Part shown: piece after piece, positions 60,899 through 64,000 of the stretch
How the letters are laid out: each line of letters begins with the position of its first letter
How positions within the stretch are numbered: position 1 is the first letter of the stretch
DNA from: Chryseobacterium culicis
GTDB taxonomy: Bacteria; Bacteroidota; Bacteroidia; Flavobacteriales; Weeksellaceae
Assembly: GCF_002979755.1 (NCBI RefSeq)
Contig: NZ_PCPP01000003.1
Coordinates: 248,001-312,000, forward strand
Length of the DNA stretch: 64,000 nt
Reading direction: 5' to 3'
Notes under the pieces: model-generated
What the model was told of the DNA's origin: nothing
What the model saw: only the letters and a program-made list of their open reading frames with translations
The model's database searches: none
Position numbers and translations under genes: made by a program

Positions 60899-63004
60899 TT
60901 AAAATTGAAACATTAATCGGGCAAAATAGCTTCTGCCATAGTATAAATTAACAAACCCATTCGCCGCGGTATGAGCAGAACCTGCCACTGCGGTAGAGTT
61001 TAATCTCGTTACATCAAATATATTTTTTACCCCGGCAGAAATTTCAAAATGTTTATTCCAGAAGGGCTGGCTCACGATGAAATCCATCATATGAAAGCTG
61101 TCTATTTTTCCAAGGCGGAAACCTTCTGTTGGGTCTGATACATAAAGTCTGTCCGGACCTGTGAATTTGTAATAAAGGGCAAAATTGGTATCTGTATTTT
61201 TCAGTTTATAGGTTGCTGTAGCTCCTGCCTGTACCAAATACTGGAAGTCTGTAGGGGACGAAGATTTTAAATCAATCAATGATACTGATGTTCCGCTTAC
61301 AGATCCTCTTAATGATAAGGCAAACTGATCTTTTCTGAAATCTACATTTGCTGAAATCAATAAGTTTTTATACGTATTAAGATTCATGTATTTGTAGGTA
61401 GAAGGTTCTTTTACCATTACCATTTCAATTCTGTCACGAACATCCAGATACAATGCATCTGCTCCGTAAGCAATTCTCCAGTCATTATGAGTTACAAAAT
61501 TCTGATCCCAGAAAAGTCCTGCTGAGAACCCTTTTTCAGGATTTAAATCAGGATTTCCTTGTACATCATGATTGATGTTTACAAAATAGGTATATAACTC
61601 ATCATATTTAGGAAAACGGTTGGCAGATCCTACAACTGCTCTAAGATTTGAATTCTCAGAAGTCTTATACCTAGCTGACAGAGAGTAATTATATTGATTG
61701 TTAAAGTTCTCACTCAAAGAAAGTCTTACGCCCGGTCTTAAAGAGAATTTATCAGAAACATTCCATTCTGCTGAAAGGAAATTGGAATAGGTAAATATCT
61801 TTCTTTTTACGGCTTCCCCCAAGAAGTCTCCTGCAATCAGTGCAGCATATCCATTGGTATAATCTAATTCATATCCTAACTGGAAATCAAAGACTTTACT
61901 ATCCAGGAAGTTACTAAACATCCCTCTTGAATAGATGACATCTGTTTTATAATAAGACTGTTTTTCCTGTTTGCTTTTCACAGCTCTGTTCGGAATATCG
62001 TAATTGTAGTCGAAATATTGTCTATCCTGATTCTGGTAAGAGAAATCTCCCATGTAGCGGATATGTCCCAGATTGGTCTGGATATTGAATTGATGAACCC
62101 AACGGTTGGTATTATATTCTCTGTCTCTACTTTCGTAGGCTACTCCACCCAACCCGTCATTAAGAGGATTTCTGTTTACCTCAGGGTTATAAAAATTGAA
62201 TTTTTCATTCAGGAAAGACAGTTTATAAAAGAATGTTGTTTTGTTTTTGCTGTATCTCAACAATGCGGAAGCATCATACTGATCTTTAGGATTCCACTCA
62301 TATCCTCTTTGGTTATCCTGTCCGAAATATTTATAGCCTTTGCTTTCTCCTGCAAATCCCATAAACTGGTTATGGTTGAAATTGATACTTGCAAACCATT
62401 CATTACTGATATTATAATCTACATTCAGATTCTGAATATGTCTTCCGTTTCCTCTTTTCTTAAGATCATACTGGTCTCTTACCGTTTCTTCCTGTAAAGA
62501 ACCTCTTACACTGATCTTTTTTGTACTGGTTTTCTTTGTAATAATATTGATTACACCGGCAACGGCACCATTTCCGTACTCAACCCCCATACTTCCTTTT
62601 ACAATTTCGATTCTCTCTATATTGCTTAAAGTAATTTTAGTAAGGTCGATATTACTGCCTAATCCTGTATCCCCTACTACCGGAATATTGTCTATAAGAA
62701 TTTTCACATAATCCCCATTAAGTCCCATAATTCTTGCTGTCGAGTTTCCTGAGCGGGTATCTGGAGTAATCTGTATGTTAAGACTTTGATTTAAAACTTC
62801 TGCAACATTCGTGGCTGCCATATTTTTAATCTGCTCTGCATCAATAACATCAACCTTATAGATGGACTTGTTAATGGACTGCTGCATATACTGTCCTGTA
62901 ATAACAACTTCTTCAATTTTCTTTTGATTAAGAGAATCCTTTTCTTGTGCATTTACCCATAAGGCCACGGATAACGATAGAACGGAAAGCACTTTCTTCT
63001 TCAT
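60899..63004 (-). CDS. TonB-dependent outer-membrane receptor (haem uptake)
   Basis: About 701 residues from MKKKVLSVLSLSVALW, start 63004; the frame reaches back to 63049, but those extra residues precede the signal sequence. A short linker leads to the TonB box region (EEVVITGQYM), the plug (VDVIDAEQIKNMAATNVAEVL, IEIVKGSMGVEYGNGAVAG) and a beta barrel ending RSYFARLMFQF. It opens an operon with hmuY, hmuT, hmuU and hmuV, so haem or haem-protein is the inferred substrate. It lacks an N-terminal carboxypeptidase-like domain, unlike SusC-type receptors. Confidence 0.93.
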   Translation of the reverse strand: MKKKVLSVLSLSVALWVNAQEKDSLNQKKIEEVVITGQYMQQSINKSIYKVDVIDAEQIKNMAATNVAEVLNQSLNIQITPDTRSGNSTARIMGLNGDYVKILIDNIPVVGDTGLGSNIDLTKITLSNIERIEIVKGSMGVEYGNGAVAGVINIITKKTSTKKISVRGSLQEETVRDQYDLKKRGNGRHIQNLNVDYNISNEWFASINFNHNQFMGFAGESKGYKYFGQDNQRGYEWNPKDQYDASALLRYSKNKTTFFYKLSFLNEKFNFYNPEVNRNPLNDGLGGVAYESRDREYNTNRWVHQFNIQTNLGHIRYMGDFSYQNQDRQYFDYNYDIPNRAVKSKQEKQSYYKTDVIYSRGMFSNFLDSKVFDFQLGYELDYTNGYAALIAGDFLGEAVKRKIFTYSNFLSAEWNVSDKFSLRPGVRLSLSENFNNQYNYSLSARYKTSENSNLRAVVGSANRFPKYDELYTYFVNINHDVQGNPDLNPEKGFSAGLFWDQNFVTHNDWRIAYGADALYLDVRDRIEMVMVKEPSTYKYMNLNTYKNLLISANVDFRKDQFALSLRGSVSGTSVSLIDLKSSSPTDFQYLVQAGATATYKLKNTDTNFALYYKFTGPDRLYVSDPTEGFRLGKIDSFHMMDFIVSQPFWNKHFEISAGVKNIFDVTRLNSTAVAGSAHTAANGFVNLYYGRSYFARLMFQF

Positions 63005-63022
63005 AAGGGTACAAATTTTCGA

Positions 63023-63050
63023 CAAATATAAAACTTTATTTAGACTCATT
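63023..63050 (-). promoter_or_regulatory. Haem operon promoter -7 element and iron-box-like site
   Basis: Minus strand TATATTTG (63023-63030) is the -7 element, 18 bp before the start at 63004. The plus-strand TTTAGACTCATT (63039-63050) lies between -7 and -33, where a bound repressor would block RNA polymerase. It shares TTTAGAnTnATT with the site at 63075-63086, the half-pattern of Bacteroidota iron boxes. Identity of the regulator (Fur or DtxR-like) is inferred. Confidence 0.6.
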
Positions 63051-63063
63051 AAAAATAATTGTA

Positions 63064-63086
63064 TATTTTTGTGGAATAATTCTAAA
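63064..63086 (+). promoter_or_regulatory. Promoter -7 element and iron-box-like site of the type IX cargo gene
   Basis: TATTTTTG (63064-63071) is a -7 element for the rightward gene; AATAATTCTAAA (63075-63086) is the reverse complement of TTTAGAATTATT, an iron-box-like word just after it. With the site at 63039-63050 it forms an inverted pair in the divergent region. Confidence 0.55.
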
Positions 63087-63099
63087 TAAAAATAATCTC

Positions 63100-63906
63100 A
63101 TGAAATTAAAATTACTTTTAGGAGCTCTGATGTTTACAGCCTTAACGGCGAATGCTCAGGTGTCTAACATCAATGAAAATTTCAACAATTTTACAGCTGG
63201 GAATACCACTTTCCCACAATTTGGATGGTCTGCCATCGTGGCACCCATAACAGGTGAGTTTCCTCCTGTACCTCCAAGAATGATTGTAGCGGGAGATTCA
63301 AACAGATTCGTTCAGTCGTATGCTGGAAACAATGCTACAGGTTCTTCTTATCTGATTACTCCACAGATTGAAACTCCAACAGGAAATAAAACTTTGACTT
63401 TTGATACTACATTGGTGTCACCATCTCCCGGACCTGGAAGCATTCAGATAGGAGTAGCATCCAACCCTGCAGATATGTCAACTTTCGTTCCTGTAGGAAG
63501 CCCTATTAACGTATCGGTTATTGGTACAGTACAGAATATCAGTGTGAATATTCCGGCATCAACAGGTTCATATATTGTATTTAAATTCACTCCTACAGCG
63601 ACTCACGTTGCGATTCAGGTAGATAATGTGGTGTACAATACTACTGCTTCTTTAGGAGTGTCAGACCATATTAAATCAACAGAAAACTTCAGATTTGCCT
63701 TAAATTCTGATCAGTCAGCATTAGAATTTATTGTAAAAAAAGATCCTAAAAACATCCAAATCTATTCAGCAGCAGGACAAAAAGCAGCGGAAGGAAAACT
63801 GAACGGACAAAGATTTGATATCAGCGCTCTTCAGTCAGGAGTATATTTTATGAATATTGAAACTGCAGAAGGAAAAACGATCCAATCAAAATTCATCAAA
63901 AAATAA
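63100..63906 (+). CDS. Secreted protein with type IX secretion C-terminal signal
   Basis: 268 residues: signal peptide (1-19, ending TANAQ), a beta-sandwich of the choice-of-anchor/cleaved-adhesin type (about 20-180: FNNFTAGNTTFPQFGWSAI, VQSYAGNNATGSSYLITP), and a type A sorting domain (about 195-268) ending IQSKFIKK, with IQIYSAAGQKAAEGKL and QSGVYFMNIETAEGK. It should cross the outer membrane by the type IX system. It is divergent from the haem receptor gene and may share iron control. Confidence 0.9.
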   Translation: MKLKLLLGALMFTALTANAQVSNINENFNNFTAGNTTFPQFGWSAIVAPITGEFPPVPPRMIVAGDSNRFVQSYAGNNATGSSYLITPQIETPTGNKTLTFDTTLVSPSPGPGSIQIGVASNPADMSTFVPVGSPINVSVIGTVQNISVNIPASTGSYIVFKFTPTATHVAIQVDNVVYNTTASLGVSDHIKSTENFRFALNSDQSALEFIVKKDPKNIQIYSAAGQKAAEGKLNGQRFDISALQSGVYFMNIETAEGKTIQSKFIKK

Positions 63907-63934
63907 GGTTTATTAGACTATTATTTGCCTTTTT

Positions 63935-63964
63935 AAAGCCGGCGGGATCACTCCTTCCGGCTTT
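63935..63964 (+). terminator. Terminator of the type IX cargo gene
   Basis: AAAGCCGG (63935-63942) with CCGGCTTT (63957-63964) and a 14-nt loop; the T-run is short. Confidence 0.7.
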
Positions 63965-64000
63965 ATTCGTGTCTGCTTTTTCTTAGGTATGAGAATGTTT

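Noticed and set aside
62018-62497. Plus-strand 159-codon frame inside the haem receptor gene
   Set aside because: Antisense shadow of a conserved TonB receptor; no domain.

Overview
The window looks like a chromosomal segment of a flavobacterium, most probably Chryseobacterium or a close relative in the Weeksellaceae. This rests on low G+C; Bacteroidota promoters (TTTG or TTG, about 19-20 bp, then TAnnTTTG); a PorT homologue and a secreted protein with a type IX secretion tail; HmuY/TonB-dependent haem uptake; a 6S RNA of flavobacterial layout next to zapA; and a protein-glutaminase very like the one known from Chryseobacterium proteolyticum. I see no phage, plasmid, CRISPR array, IS element, tRNA or rRNA. 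The genus is inference from gene content, not a database match.

Layout. 1-7 kb: 3' end of an unknown gene, gcvT, a small double-glycine peptide, an ArsC-like protein, a thioesterase, a fluoride riboswitch with a CLC-type transporter, a LysR regulator with a YeiH-like transporter, and a second double-glycine peptide not previously delimited. 7-22 kb: MFS transporter, rny, 6S RNA, zapA, menG-porT operon, KAS III, metallophosphoesterase, a deacetylase-like protein lacking catalytic residues, threonine dehydrogenase, ggt, dctA and a lipid kinase whose 3' end lies in a tandem duplication. 22-30 kb: a DUF3298 lipoprotein and a B-A'-B-A type cluster of DUF3857/transglutaminase-like proteins that arose by tandem duplication. 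30-40 kb: gyrB, cydAB, a ClbS-like protein, lysS, rlmF, cytochrome c, cupin. 40-49 kb: a full trp operon (EGD-C-F-x-GNAT-B-A) behind a Trp-codon leader peptide and an attenuator, then lipB. 49-54 kb: protein-glutaminase followed by a lipoprotein resembling its propeptide, an SDR, nitroreductase, ohrR-ohr, and an exported deformylase-like protein with an altered metal ligand. 54-63 kb: a haem uptake locus (TonB receptor, HmuY, HmuT, HmuU, HmuV, methyltransferase, HmuS) plus ChaN, divergent from a type IX secretion cargo, with two iron-box-like sites between them.

How it fits together. Most genes are housekeeping. Regulation can be read directly in several places: fluoride sensing of the CLC gene, tryptophan attenuation of trp, iron control of the haem locus, OhrR control of ohr. 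Intergenic DNA is rich in dispersed degenerate repeats and inverted-repeat elements. The most novel signals are the stand-alone propeptide-like lipoprotein beside the protein-glutaminase, the WWW leader peptide/attenuator in a flavobacterium, the duplicated DUF3857 cluster with lost catalytic residues, and the two orphan double-glycine peptides.
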